From positions 1 to 64,000 of the forward strand of contig CAMDRT010000003.1 in assembly GCA_945906815.1 (NCBI GenBank): 64,000 nt of DNA, in the 5' to 3' direction. Below are positions 1-8,052 of the stretch, in pieces. The notes under the pieces are model-generated. The model was not told the DNA's origin. It searched no databases and worked only from the letters and a program-made list of their open reading frames with translations. The stretch's first letter is position 1. The number at the start of each line of letters is the position of its first letter. A program made the position numbers and the translations under genes. Origin of the DNA: Bordetella parapertussis. GTDB taxonomy: Bacteria > Pseudomonadota > Gammaproteobacteria > Burkholderiales > SG8-41.

Positions 1-235
1 TTCAAGACCATTAACCACGGAACACACGGAAAGATTTCGCGCACTTGTTTTTTCCGCGTATTCCGTGTGTTCCGTGGTAAATCGCCCTTAAGATAGCGCC
101 ATTGAACGCAGAGTTTCCCAATCCCGCACACGGGCCAGGCGTTCGCAAACAAACATGGGGCGGGGTGTTTTGTTACTTGTGAGGCCACAGAAATACGCCG
201 AGAACCCCGACTCTGATTTTCTCTGTGTTCCTCCG
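1..235. repeat. Modular intergenic repeat, copy 1
   Basis: Non-coding. It holds a perfect 18-bp inverted repeat (arms 14-31 and 61-78, core ACCACGGAACACACGGAA, 29-nt loop). This is followed by a block at about 113-183 that recurs at about 42921-42993. The first 13 bases match the end of a second module seen near 45167 and, inverted, near 43127, so the window edge probably cuts the element. Related copies lie at 42912-43250 and 45048-45415. No protein coding is evident. Confidence 0.75.
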
Positions 236-261
236 TGACTAACGCTTTGGTTCCAAGTTGT

Positions 262-1245
262 TTACTCGTTGCGTATAGCCGCAACCTTCGCTGCCTTCCC
301 CCACTGCGCGCGCTCGGCATTCAGGAACGCCGCGAATTGCTCGGGAGAACTGCCAACGCCCTCGGTGCCGTCCAGCGCGAGGCGCGACGCCACTTCCGGT
401 TTGTGCAGCGCCTTGACCACTTCGCGATACAGGCGGTCGACGATGGGCCGCGGCACGCCGCGCGGTGCCATCAGGCCGTGCCATTGTGTGACCACATAAC
501 CCGGCACGCCGGCTTCAATCAGGGTCGGCAGCTCGGGCGCGGCTTTGCTGCGCGCGGCACTGGCGATGGCAAGCGCGCGCAGTTTTTGCGAGCGCACCTG
601 GCTGTAGACTGAGCCGCCGCTGAAAAAGCTCATTTGTATTTGCCCGGACAACAATTCAGCGAGTGCTGCGCCGACGCCTTTGTAGGGCACGTGGGTGAAG
701 CGCGCCGCGGTGGCGCTGGCCAGCAGCTCGGTCGCCAAATGGGCCAGCGAAGCGTTGCCGGTCGAGGCATAACTCAATTTCGTGGGATAGGCTTGCGCGT
801 AGGCCACCAGTTCTTTCACCGATTTCACCGGCAGCGATGGATGTACCGTGAGGATGTAAGGGCTCGCGCCGACCTGGGATATGGCATCGAAATCGCGATA
901 CAGATCGTAGCGTGTCTTGTTGACGATGCCGTACACCACCAGGCTTGCCGACAGCATCATCACGGTGTAGCCATCCGCCGGTGCCAGCGCGGTAATCTCG
1001 GCAGCGATGCTGCCGCTGGCGCCCGCGCGGTTGTCTACTACGACGCTTTGCCCCAGCGCTTCGGACATCGGCATGGCCGCCAGACGCGACACAAAATCAA
1101 GACCGCCGCCCGCGCCTGAAGAAACCGTCATGCGGATGGGTTTGGTGGGGTAGTGCGCGGTGGACTGCGCGGCGGCGTGTGGTGCTGCTAAGGCAAACGC
1201 CAAGGTCAGTGCCATGACCTGGCCCGTGTGTGCAGCAGCTTTCAA
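262..1245 (-). CDS. Bug-family tripartite tricarboxylate transporter receptor
   Basis: Periplasmic solute-binding protein of the Bug/TctC family, which captures small carboxylates for a TctAB-type transporter. A TTG start at 1245 is preferred: GGGAGA lies about 8 nt upstream and it gives a 327-aa protein with a clean signal peptide ending near AAPHAAAQ. The longer ATG reading would add 27 residues before the signal. Family landmarks are present: YPTKPIRM after the signal, VVVDNRAGASG, APADGYT and THVPYKG. It diverges from the RidA-like/MBL pair at 1344, which suggests a shared substrate. The ligand cannot be predicted. Confidence 0.9.
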   Translation of the reverse strand: MKAAAHTGQVMALTLAFALAAPHAAAQSTAHYPTKPIRMTVSSGAGGGLDFVSRLAAMPMSEALGQSVVVDNRAGASGSIAAEITALAPADGYTVMMLSASLVVYGIVNKTRYDLYRDFDAISQVGASPYILTVHPSLPVKSVKELVAYAQAYPTKLSYASTGNASLAHLATELLASATAARFTHVPYKGVGAALAELLSGQIQMSFFSGGSVYSQVRSQKLRALAIASAARSKAAPELPTLIEAGVPGYVVTQWHGLMAPRGVPRPIVDRLYREVVKALHKPEVASRLALDGTEGVGSSPEQFAAFLNAERAQWGKAAKVAAIRNE

Positions 1246-1343
1246 TGGAGCGTCTCCCGAAACAATTGGCTTGCGCCATGGTAGGCGAAGGCCGTGCGCA
1301 AAACCAGATACAATTTCAAAATTCACTGAAAGAGGGAGTGCCG

Positions 1344-2120
1344 ATGTCCGCAGTGCCAGTATTTGCCGCAGGCAACTATCGCTATATCAAAGCGGTGTTC
1401 CAGTATTCCGGCGGTGTCGCTGCCGAGCCGGGCTATGAGATGGAGCGCGCACGCTTTTTCAAGCCGCTGCCGCTGGCGGATGCGTTTGCCGCGGTTGAGG
1501 CCCATCTTAAAAACCTCGGCCGGCCGCACACAGCGTTCGCGGCGTGCGAGTTGCGCTCACCCGCGCCGTTTACCGAGCAGGGCTTTTACGATTTCAACAA
1601 GGCGTATGTCACCACACTTGAACGCTGGGGCATTTATCACGGCGGCGAGGGTAACGAGGGACCGCTGAATCCGGTGGCGCGCACCAATGTATGCCCGCTG
1701 TACGGTGCACCGGTTGAACCGGTGATGGCGGCGTTTTCGTATACGGTGCCGGTACTGCGCGGCGTGTCGCCGCGCGCCACATTCATACTCGCCGGTGGCG
1801 GCGAAGCGCGCGCGCAACGCGGTGCCGATGGTGAACGCATCGTACGCCTTCGCGACACCTCAAGCGAAGGTCTGCGCGAAAAGGTGCTGTATGTGGCGGC
1901 GGAAATGGAGCGCCGTCTGCATCTGCTGGGCTTCACCTGGGGGGATGCCGTCTCCACGCAGGCCTACACCGTGCAGAATATCGGCCACCTGGTGGGCGAG
2001 GTGCTCGCGGCACGCGGCGCGTGCGTAGGCGGTCTCACATGGCACTACGCCCGCCCGCCGGTGATCGATCTGGAATTCGAGATGGATGTGCGCGCTGCGG
2101 CACGCGAGATTATTTTGTAA
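1344..2120 (+). CDS. RidA/YjgF-like protein
   Basis: A 258-aa cytosolic protein. The ATG at 1344 has a good Shine-Dalgarno (AGAGGGAG, 1331-1338); an upstream in-frame ATG at 1230 would overlap the divergent Bug gene's start region. The second half looks like a YjgF/RidA domain (ARTNVCPLYG, then SFTWGDAV-like and TYTVQNIGH-like segments), a family that includes enamine/imine deaminases. It is followed 22 bp later by a metallo-hydrolase, so the two are probably co-transcribed and may act on the compound imported by the upstream Bug system. Family placement is by recall of motif style and is moderate; the reaction is unknown. Confidence 0.55.
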   Translation: MSAVPVFAAGNYRYIKAVFQYSGGVAAEPGYEMERARFFKPLPLADAFAAVEAHLKNLGRPHTAFAACELRSPAPFTEQGFYDFNKAYVTTLERWGIYHGGEGNEGPLNPVARTNVCPLYGAPVEPVMAAFSYTVPVLRGVSPRATFILAGGGEARAQRGADGERIVRLRDTSSEGLREKVLYVAAEMERRLHLLGFTWGDAVSTQAYTVQNIGHLVGEVLAARGACVGGLTWHYARPPVIDLEFEMDVRAAAREIIL

Positions 2121-2142
2121 ATCAACCAGGAGCGCAGTAGTC

Positions 2143-2964
2143 ATGTATCAACTCACCAGCAACGTCTTCGTCGAAACACAAATTCGCGGCTGCAATCACG
2201 GTTTTGTCACCACTTCCGACGGCATTGTCCTGATCGACACGCCGCACAAGCCGAGCGACGCGGTGAAGCTCAAGGCCGAGATCGCCAAGCGCGGCAAGTT
2301 GCGCTACATCATCAACACCGAGCCGCACGGCGACCATTGGACCGGCAATGCCTTTTTCGATGTGCCGGTGATCGCGCACGAGGGGGTGCGCACGCGCATC
2401 CTCGCCACCGATGTGCAAGCGCATGTGGCGCGCGTGGCCACCTTTGGCCCTGAAGAGCCGGGGTTGCTTGCGGGCTATCGACCGAATGCGCCGATCATCA
2501 CTTTCAAGAACGGCATGACGCTGCACGTGGGCAATCACACCTTTGAAATGATCCACATGCCGGGGCACACCCTGTGTCAGGCGGCGATCTGCGTCAAGGA
2601 AGAAGGGGTGGTGTTTACCAGCGACAATATTTTTCACAAGGTGCATACCTGGCTGCAAGAGGCCAACCCGGACCTGTGGCTGATGTCGCTGGAATCGTTG
2701 CGTAATCTCAAGGAAGAAATATTTGTGCCCGGCCACGGCGCAATTTGCGGCAAGGATTACCTTAACGAACAAGGCGCCTTCATTCAGGAGTGGAAAGCCT
2801 ATGTGAAAGACGGCATCGACCGCGGCATGACGCGCGACGAGGCGATCCTGCGCCTGACGGGACTGACCGACCGCTATCCGATGGATATTGGTCAGGATGG
2901 CATGGCGCCCGGCGTGATGAAAATGAACGTGGGGAATTTGTATAACTATCTGACCGGGGCGTGA
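2143..2964 (+). CDS. MBL-fold metallo-hydrolase
   Basis: A 273-aa metallo-beta-lactamase-fold protein. Start ATG 2143 is preceded by CAGGAG. Metal-binding landmarks: EPHGDHWTGN at about residues 63-72, GHTLC near 144 and PGHGAIC near 200. The first position of the canonical HxHxDH box is Glu here (ExHxDH), so one zinc site is altered, as in some non-lactamase branches of the fold. The final 70 residues are helical and family-specific. It lies just after the RidA-like gene and just before a GST, forming a likely three-gene unit. Substrate unknown. Confidence 0.85.
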   Translation: MYQLTSNVFVETQIRGCNHGFVTTSDGIVLIDTPHKPSDAVKLKAEIAKRGKLRYIINTEPHGDHWTGNAFFDVPVIAHEGVRTRILATDVQAHVARVATFGPEEPGLLAGYRPNAPIITFKNGMTLHVGNHTFEMIHMPGHTLCQAAICVKEEGVVFTSDNIFHKVHTWLQEANPDLWLMSLESLRNLKEEIFVPGHGAICGKDYLNEQGAFIQEWKAYVKDGIDRGMTRDEAILRLTGLTDRYPMDIGQDGMAPGVMKMNVGNLYNYLTGA

Positions 2965-2980
2965 ACGGCGATGCGTGCTG

Positions 2981-3631
2981 ATGGCTGATCCGGTGGATGC
3001 GAAGCGTGTGGTATGGGGCATCGGCACTTCGCGCACCCTGCGTGTGCACTGGATCCTGAGTGAATTGGAATTGCCCTATGAACGGCGGCCCATTACGTCG
3101 CGTTCGGGCGCGACACTGACGCCGCAGTACTCGCAGCTCAATCCCAGCCAGAAAATTCCCACCTTGCAGGACGGCGAATTTGTGTTGACCGAAAGCGCGG
3201 CGATCGTGAATTACCTTGCCACCACCTACGGTGCCGCGCGCGATCTGTGCCCGCCGCTGTCAGCGCGCGAGCGAGCGCGCTACGATCAATGGTGTTTTTT
3301 TGCGATGATGGAGCTCGATGCCAACACGCTGTATGTGATACGCAAGCACGAGGACCTGCACGCTATCTACGGCGAGGCGCCGAACGCACTGCAAGCAGCA
3401 CGCGATGGTTTTGCGCGTCAGGCACGCGCCGCTGAGCTGCGCCTCGCGGATTGCGGGCCGTATGTGCTGGGCGAGAAATTCAGCGGCGCCGATATATTGC
3501 TCACCACCTGCCTGAGCGGTGCACTACGCCGCAAGATAGAGTTGCCCGATGCGCTGCATGCGTATGTGCAGCGCACCACTGCGCGCGTGGCGTATCAGCG
3601 CGCTCTACAAATCAATCAGCGCAACGCGTAA
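2981..3631 (+). CDS. Glutathione S-transferase family protein
   Basis: A 216-aa soluble protein with an N-terminal thioredoxin-like GST domain. Motifs include SRTLRVHWILSELELPYE, LNPSQKIPTLQDG with the cis-Pro, and the glutathione-binding LTESAAIVNYLA. A helical C-terminal domain contains YVLGEKFSGADI, the usual second-domain signature. ATG 2981 is chosen; GTG 2975 is in frame two codons upstream and neither has a clear Shine-Dalgarno. The gene sits 16 bp after the MBL gene, so it may share its transcript and serve the same catabolic route. Substrate not predictable. Confidence 0.85.
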   Translation: MADPVDAKRVVWGIGTSRTLRVHWILSELELPYERRPITSRSGATLTPQYSQLNPSQKIPTLQDGEFVLTESAAIVNYLATTYGAARDLCPPLSARERARYDQWCFFAMMELDANTLYVIRKHEDLHAIYGEAPNALQAARDGFARQARAAELRLADCGPYVLGEKFSGADILLTTCLSGALRRKIELPDALHAYVQRTTARVAYQRALQINQRNA

Positions 3632-3637
3632 TGCTGA

Positions 3638-4111
3638 CTATTTTTTATCCGGATGATCCGCGCTCATGAGGGCGCGGAAGGTAAGTACCGGTATCGACGA
3701 ACGATGCAATACGCGGCTTGCTTCGCTGCCCATCAGCAGCGCGGCCAGACCTTTGCGGTAACGTGCCGTCATTACGATCAGATCGCAGCCGCGCGCGTTG
3801 GCCGTATCGACAATCGCATCGTACGGGTGATGGCCTTTGGCCACCAAGGTATCGCAGGGCACACCGGCGGCATCGGCGCTCTTTTGCACGAAAGCGAGAA
3901 AGCTTGCCGCCTGATCGCGCGCCTGCTTGTCCATCTGCTCTTCCATGCCCGGCGGTATCATGCCTTCAGACGCCATCATCATTTGATAGTCCTGCATCAC
4001 GTGGATGCCGGTGACTTTGGCGCCGCACAATTTTGCCAGCTCGATTCCGCGCTCTACAGCGCGCTCGGAATGGGCTGACCCATCAGTAGGCATCAAAATA
4101 TGTTTAAACAT
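3638..4111 (-). CDS. Universal stress protein (UspA family)
   Basis: A 157-aa cytosolic UspA-domain protein, starting MFKHILMPTDGSAHSERAVE. The nucleotide-binding pattern is readable near the C terminus: GCDLIVMTARYRKG...LLMGSEASRVLHRSSIPVL, corresponding to the family G-2x-G-9x-G(S/T) region but with Ala/Met variation. The start ATG at 4111 has GGAGGG directly upstream on the minus strand. It converges with the GST gene, with 6 bp between stops and no visible terminator. Such genes are typically induced by growth arrest or oxygen limitation; the sequence itself shows no operator. Confidence 0.88.
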   Translation of the reverse strand: MFKHILMPTDGSAHSERAVERGIELAKLCGAKVTGIHVMQDYQMMMASEGMIPPGMEEQMDKQARDQAASFLAFVQKSADAAGVPCDTLVAKGHHPYDAIVDTANARGCDLIVMTARYRKGLAALLMGSEASRVLHRSSIPVLTFRALMSADHPDKK

Positions 4112-4255
4112 AGACCCTCCTCAAGATCATGATTCAACACACTGCGTGACCTGTCTTCCAGAACGATTAGGTGAATACACTTACCGGAGTACCTTACCAT
4201 CAATTTGTGGACTTTGTGCCAATAAATGTGGACTCCGCTGGTGCGCCATTTTGCA

Positions 4256-5290
4256 TCAGTCTGCCTTGGCCCCCGACAGCTTGACCACTTTCGCCCATTT
4301 GTTAATTTCCGCGCGCAAAAAGACACTAAACGCTTCCGGCGTATTGGCCGCTGCGGGTTCGAGGCCCACCTGACCCAGTACGCGCACTACCTCGGCATGC
4401 GCCAGCGCCTGCGTAATGTCGGGGTGCAGGCGTGGGATGACCTCCGGCGGCGTGCCTGCGCGCACCACCACGCCATACCAGCCGGTGACCTCAAAACCCT
4501 TGAGCCCGGCCTCGGCAAAGGTAGGCAATTCCGGCATCAAGGTCGAGCGCGCTGCACTGGTAATCGCCAGCGCGCGCAGTCGTTTGGCCTGGAGTTGCGG
4601 CACTACCGACGACAGACTCAGGAACGCAAGATCAATATGGCCGCCGAGCAAATCCGTCACCGACGCGCCCGCACCTTTGTAGGGAATGTGCGTGATATTC
4701 ACACCCGCCATGGTCTTGAACAATTCGCCACTGAGGTGCGGCGTGGTGCCGTTGCCCGATGACGCGTAGTTGAGTTGCCCCGGTTTTGTTTTTGCCAGTG
4801 CAATGAATTCTTTCAAGGTTTGTGCAGGCACCGACGGATGAACCACCAGCACGTTCGCCCCCGTAGCCGCCAGCGTAACCGCCGAGAAATCGCGCAGCGG
4901 ATCGTAAGCGAGTTTCTTGTAGAGGCTGACGTTGACCGTGAATGCCGGTTGCGCCATCAGCAAGGTATAACCATCGGCGGGCGCCAGTGCAGCGGCCTCA
5001 AACCCCACATTGCTGCCGCCGCCGGGCCGGTTATCCACCACCGCTTGTTGCCCCCAGATGACTGCGAGCCGCTGTGCCAGTGTGCGGGCGAGGATGTCGG
5101 TAGCGCCGCCGGGTGTGACCGGCACAATTATTCTTACGGTACGGGCCGGATAGCTCCCAAGTGAGTTCCCCAGTGAGCTACGCGGAGCGTTTTGCGCCTG
5201 CAGTGGTGCGCAGCACAGCGCCAGAAACCAGCCGCCAACGGCGCCGGCCGTGCGCGCGCGTGAGAGTTTTCGTAGGGTCGATGCGTGCAT
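4256..5290 (-). CDS. Bug-family tripartite tricarboxylate transporter receptor
   Basis: Periplasmic Bug/TctC receptor of 344 aa from ATG 5290. The N terminus is long, with an n-region rich in Arg and a signal sequence ending LQAQNAPR, then SYPARTVRIIVPVTPGGATD. Also present are VVDNRPGGGSNVG, APADGYTLL and THIPYKGAG. Lies downstream of an MmgE/PrpD gene on the same strand, with 77 bp between them, so the two are probably one transcript. An ATG 30 codons upstream is in frame but would run into the PrpD gene, so it was not used. Confidence 0.88.
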   Translation of the reverse strand: MHASTLRKLSRARTAGAVGGWFLALCCAPLQAQNAPRSSLGNSLGSYPARTVRIIVPVTPGGATDILARTLAQRLAVIWGQQAVVDNRPGGGSNVGFEAAALAPADGYTLLMAQPAFTVNVSLYKKLAYDPLRDFSAVTLAATGANVLVVHPSVPAQTLKEFIALAKTKPGQLNYASSGNGTTPHLSGELFKTMAGVNITHIPYKGAGASVTDLLGGHIDLAFLSLSSVVPQLQAKRLRALAITSAARSTLMPELPTFAEAGLKGFEVTGWYGVVVRAGTPPEVIPRLHPDITQALAHAEVVRVLGQVGLEPAAANTPEAFSVFLRAEINKWAKVVKLSGAKAD

Positions 5291-5367
5291 GCGGCTAGTT
5301 TGACCCCGAAGTGTGGGCGTCGGCCATTTTGAATACAAGATGAAAATAGCAATAGTGCCACCGGTGA

Positions 5368-6741
5368 CTACGGCACGCACCCTGCCATCAATGCCTTGAC
5401 CGGCAAGCGCTCCAGTTGCTCGATCAATCCCTTCAGCGCTTGCGCGCGTGCCTCGCCCAGTACGGCACCGGCCAGCTGGTCGAATTTGGCGTCGAGCCGG
5501 GCGCCCTGTGCGGCGATGTCGGTTTCCGGAATGCTGGCGTCGTACGCCGCTTGCAGGCGCTGGCCGTCATGGGTTTCGACCATCACTTCGGATTTCAGCG
5601 TGTGCTGCGGCCAGCCTTCGCGCATCAGTTCCACCGTCACCTTGTTGCACATCGCCACCAGCGCGGTATCCGTGCAGCTTGCTTCGCTGTAGGTGTCGAG
5701 GCCGGCGGTATCCAGTCCGAGCAGAGCTGCGGCGGCCATAAAACGCAGGCTGAATTTGGCTTCGAGGCCCGTGCGCGGATTCTGGATGTTGCACATGCTG
5801 TCGGCACTCTGCGCCACGCGCACCACGGCGCGGCGGACGGCGCCGGGCGCGAGGCTGTGGCCCGCGCGCAGTTGCCGTATGCTCTCGACGGCCGAGTGCG
5901 TGCCGTAGCAGGCGGCGTGGTATTTGAACAGATTGTCGCGTATGAAGTAGCGCTGCGGATCGGCCAGCGCCGCAGCGGGCTGAAAGTCCGGGCTCAGCGT
6001 GGCGGCGAATCCGCCGCGGCATTCGAGCATGTCGATGCGGCTTTCCATGCCGCGTGCCGCCAGCAGCGCGGCGCGCAAACCGTTGTGTGCCGCGGCCCCG
6101 GCGTGAAACGGTTTGCAGTGCGTGCCAAACTGACTTTTGAGTCCTGCGGCCTGGGTGGCCGCGATGCCGATGGCGCGTGCGGCCGCGTCGGCGTCGAGCC
6201 GCAGCAATCGTGCGCAGCCCGCCGCCGCCGCGATCCCGCCGACGGTGCAGGTGTTGTGGTAGCCGCGTGCATAGTGACCCGGCGCCACCAGCAGCCCCAC
6301 CCGCGCCGCAGTCTCGTAACCCGCAACGAAGGCTGCGATAAGCTCCGCGCCACTGGCGTCACGCGTTTCCGCCAGCGCCAGCAGGGCGGGCAGTATCGCT
6401 GCGGTAGGGTGGCCGGTCATGCCGGTGTTGACGTCGTCGTAATCGAGCACATGTCCGGCCGCGCCGTTGATCAGCGCGGCCTGCAAGGGTGCGACGCGCT
6501 GGGGTTGCGCAACCAGTGCGCAGGTAGGGTAGCCGCCTTCGTCCTGTGCCACGCCGGTGAGTATGCCAATCAGCGGATCACTCGCCCCCGCCAGCGCCAC
6601 CCCCATCCAGTCGAGCACGCAGCGGCGCGCGGCTTCGCGCACGTCAGCGGGTAGCCGCGCGGTGTCGCGTGCCAGGGCCCACTCAGTCAGTGTTGCGGTG
6701 ACAGCGGTAGTTTGTGTTTGCGCGGACATGACGGCGGACAT
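5368..6741 (-). CDS. MmgE/PrpD family protein
   Basis: A 457-aa protein of the MmgE/PrpD family, which includes 2-methylcitrate dehydratase and several other dehydratases or isomerases of branched carboxylic acids. Recognisable pieces are the N-terminal helical region with RRCVLDWMGVALAGA, DYDDVNTGMTGHPT (the usual HPT segment), LKSQFGTHCKPFHAGAAA and KYHAACYGTHSAVE. Start ATG 6741 has AAAGGAA close upstream; an in-frame ATG at 6729 is possible. Pairing with a Bug receptor suggests degradation of an imported carboxylate. It is probably not true PrpD, since no prpB or prpC is near. Confidence 0.85.
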   Translation of the reverse strand: MSAVMSAQTQTTAVTATLTEWALARDTARLPADVREAARRCVLDWMGVALAGASDPLIGILTGVAQDEGGYPTCALVAQPQRVAPLQAALINGAAGHVLDYDDVNTGMTGHPTAAILPALLALAETRDASGAELIAAFVAGYETAARVGLLVAPGHYARGYHNTCTVGGIAAAAGCARLLRLDADAAARAIGIAATQAAGLKSQFGTHCKPFHAGAAAHNGLRAALLAARGMESRIDMLECRGGFAATLSPDFQPAAALADPQRYFIRDNLFKYHAACYGTHSAVESIRQLRAGHSLAPGAVRRAVVRVAQSADSMCNIQNPRTGLEAKFSLRFMAAAALLGLDTAGLDTYSEASCTDTALVAMCNKVTVELMREGWPQHTLKSEVMVETHDGQRLQAAYDASIPETDIAAQGARLDAKFDQLAGAVLGEARAQALKGLIEQLERLPVKALMAGCVP

Positions 6742-6800
6742 GAGATTCCTTTAAAATTGTTATTAAATACAATTGCTTACGCATATTTCGTGGCTTGCGG

Positions 6801-6914
6801 TCAGACACCGATCAGCAACCCACCGGCCAGTATCAGGCCCGCGCCCATCAACGGAATGAGTGTAATGCGCATGGCCAAAAAAATCTGCTCGAAAATCATC
6901 ACCCACAGCGGCAT
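6801..6914 (-). pseudogene. EamA/DMT transporter C-terminal relic
   Basis: In the 326-bp gap between the PrpD and PhyH genes, a 37-codon minus-strand reading ends at TGA 6801-6803. It starts with MPLWVMIFEQIFLAMRITLI and finishes GAGLILAGGLLIGV. This resembles the last transmembrane helix pair of EamA (drug/metabolite transporter) proteins, normally 280-300 aa. Upstream sequence gives no matching hydrophobic protein in any frame. Read as the remnant of a deleted transporter gene; the call rests on pattern similarity only. Confidence 0.4.
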
Positions 6915-7067
6915 CGCTGTGCTTCTCCAACCACGAGCGCACCGTCTAGCCCTTCCTCACAACCAACGAGTTGAGCGACAATGAGCGGACGATGCATCCG
7001 CATCCGCATCCGCACTCGCGCCCGGTCGCCGACCGCGGCTGGATATTTTGCCCGTACGAGGTTATTC

Positions 7068-7922
7068 ATGAACGACATGCTTCGCCCACCCGTCGCCGCC
7101 GGCTACGAGAAGGACGGCTACTACTTTCCGCACGAGGTCACCAGCGCAGCCGAGGCGGCCGCGCTGCTCGCCGACCTTGAGGCGGCAGAGGCCGAAGTCG
7201 CAGGCGATCGCGCGCGGCTTTCGATGCTGCGCAGCTATCCGTCGCAGCTCCTGCCTTCGTTCGCCGCGCTGATCCGCCACCCGCGTCTGATCGAAGCCGT
7301 GTCGCAGATTATCGGCCCCGATGTGCTGGTGTGGAGCTGCGGCTTTTTCATCAAGGAGCCGGCGTCGAGTAGCTACGTGAGCTGGCATCAGGACCTTAAC
7401 TACTGGGGTCTCGACGGGGACGACGAGGTCACGGCTTGGTTCGCGCTCACGCCGGCGACGGTCGAGAACGGATGCATGCGCTTCGTGTCCGGCAGCCACC
7501 GCAAGAAAGATGTGCCGCATGTCGACAAGTTCGCGCCGGACAACCTGCTGACGCGCGGCCAGGAAATCGCGGTCGAAGTGGACGAAGCGAGCGCGGAAAA
7601 CGTTCTGCTGCGCGCCGGCCAGGCCTCGTTCCATCACGGGCACATGTTCCATGCATCGGGTCCCAACAAAACGCATGCGCGCCGCCTGGGTGTGGCGATC
7701 CGCTACGTGGCGCCGTCGATGAAGCAGACCTCCGGAGACAGGCTGCTGGTTTCGCACGTGAGCGGCGAGGACCGCTACGCACACTTCGAGCACATGCCCA
7801 CGCCTGCGGGCCGGCTGCAGGCGGAAGACTGGGAACGCGCCCGCCGCAATGCGAACATGAAACGCGAGATTCTCTACAAAGGCGTGAAATCCGGGCGGGT
7901 CAACGAGAATCGTAGGGCCTGA
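7068..7922 (+). CDS. Phytanoyl-CoA dioxygenase (PhyH) family protein
   Basis: A 284-aa Fe(II)/2-oxoglutarate-dependent oxygenase-like protein. Iron ligands are visible as the HxD in SWHQDLNYWG (about residue 108) and a distal His in FHHGHMFHASGPN; the following RRLGVAIRY supplies the 2-oxoglutarate-binding Arg. Start ATG 7068 has GAGG 8 nt upstream; earlier in-frame ATG codons give an Arg-rich low-quality N terminus. Upstream lie only the EamA relic and unassigned sequence. Likely hydroxylates an organic acid or related compound; substrate unknown. Confidence 0.87.
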   Translation: MNDMLRPPVAAGYEKDGYYFPHEVTSAAEAAALLADLEAAEAEVAGDRARLSMLRSYPSQLLPSFAALIRHPRLIEAVSQIIGPDVLVWSCGFFIKEPASSSYVSWHQDLNYWGLDGDDEVTAWFALTPATVENGCMRFVSGSHRKKDVPHVDKFAPDNLLTRGQEIAVEVDEASAENVLLRAGQASFHHGHMFHASGPNKTHARRLGVAIRYVAPSMKQTSGDRLLVSHVSGEDRYAHFEHMPTPAGRLQAEDWERARRNANMKREILYKGVKSGRVNENRRA

Positions 7923-8052
7923 GTACCGAGGTGACGAGGTGACGCAAGGCCGACACGAGCGCTACGCGCCGCTTGCGTAGGCTGCGCTTACTTGGGCAAG
8001 GCGCGCTGACGTCGAGGCGAATGAAGCACGGGCCTCAGCGTCCTTTCGCGGT

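Noticed and set aside
5416..6654. A 412-aa plus-strand open frame opposite the MmgE/PrpD gene
   Set aside because: Antisense shadow of a conserved gene, with no start signal and low-complexity composition.
5368..6741. Calling the MmgE/PrpD gene true 2-methylcitrate dehydratase
   Set aside because: No prpB, prpC or acnD neighbours; context is a Bug receptor, so only the family was named.
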